Positions 63,988 through 64,000 of a stretch of 64,000 bases of DNA are shown in pieces. How positions within the stretch are numbered: position 1 is the stretch's first letter; each line of letters starts with the position of its first letter. Where the stretch lies: the NCBI RefSeq assembly GCF_017654485.1, contig NZ_CP061095.1, positions 256,240 through 320,239 of the forward strand. The letters run 5' to 3'. This DNA comes from Roseomonas marmotae (lineage in GTDB: Bacteria; Pseudomonadota; Alphaproteobacteria; Acetobacterales; Acetobacteraceae). Below the pieces are notes generated by a model, which made no database searches, was not told the origin of the DNA, and saw only the letters and a program-made list of their open reading frames with translations. The translations under genes and the position numbers were made by a program.

Positions 63988-64000
63988 CGTTCCGCGCCTG

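Overview
The window is about 70% G+C, densely coded, and built almost entirely of metabolic, transport and DNA-repair genes. Family content (DUF3126, cobalt-type nitrile hydratase, Ku/LigD, MsrPQ, several Liv/Dpp-type transporters, many CoA-transferase and SDR-like genes) and codon use point to an alphaproteobacterium, most likely Acetobacteraceae and close to Roseomonas. That placement is inference. No rRNA, tRNA, CRISPR array, insertion sequence or phage block was seen.

Layout. 1-9456: a truncated Wzx-like flippase, a MYG1-family hydrolase divergent from a YhaO/YhaN nuclease-ATPase pair, a uracil/xanthine permease and a KDPGal-type aldolase. 9548-12078: msrPQ and an SDR. 12090-19715: a long minus-strand run holding a complete branched-chain-amino-acid-type ABC transporter (LivKHMGF), an HSL-family esterase and a Baeyer-Villiger monooxygenase, with a divergent LysR gene. 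20858-24791: an ECF sigma/anti-sigma pair, gamma-glutamyltransferase and a hydrolase. 24818-29347: an MhqO/MhqD-like pair with a divergent LysR, a class III CoA transferase, a hypothetical gene, and copZ/cueR. 29347-36628: copA, a trypsin-like protease, an isochorismatase-fold hydrolase, glutamine-dependent NAD synthase and arginase. 36654-40090: ku-ligD (NHEJ). 40175-44353: a MATE pump, an FMN hydroxyacid oxidase, an ABM protein and an NADP oxidoreductase.

44369-45870 is the most striking part. A replication-initiator-like gene is surrounded by at least ten copies of a 15-bp repeat (CGACCCYTTSATTCC). The copies flank an AT-rich segment and a perfect DnaA box. This has the layout of an iteron-controlled plasmid-type origin. 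The window therefore probably comes from a secondary replicon (large plasmid or chromid), or carries an integrated one, although the cargo looks chromosomal. No parAB genes are visible here.

45948-54804: an M20 peptidase with an orphan peptide-type binding protein, a nitrile hydratase operon (alpha-beta-activator), DUF3126, a single-domain response regulator, a DUF2786/HExxH pair, and cysK divergent from an Rrf2 regulator. 54873-56073: a 2-keto-4-pentenoate hydratase and a small VOC protein. 56089-61506: nikR divergent from nikABCDE across an exact GTATGA-N16-TCATAC NikR operator. 61609-63933: three genes of non-phosphorylative L-fucose use (aldo/keto reductase, L-fuconolactonase, FucU mutarotase). 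The window ends in a 20-bp perfect palindrome.

Metal handling recurs: copper export with its own sensor, nickel import with its own sensor, a cobalt enzyme and a manganese-type arginase. Most regulators sit divergent to their likely targets, and several palindromes in those gaps are candidate operators.
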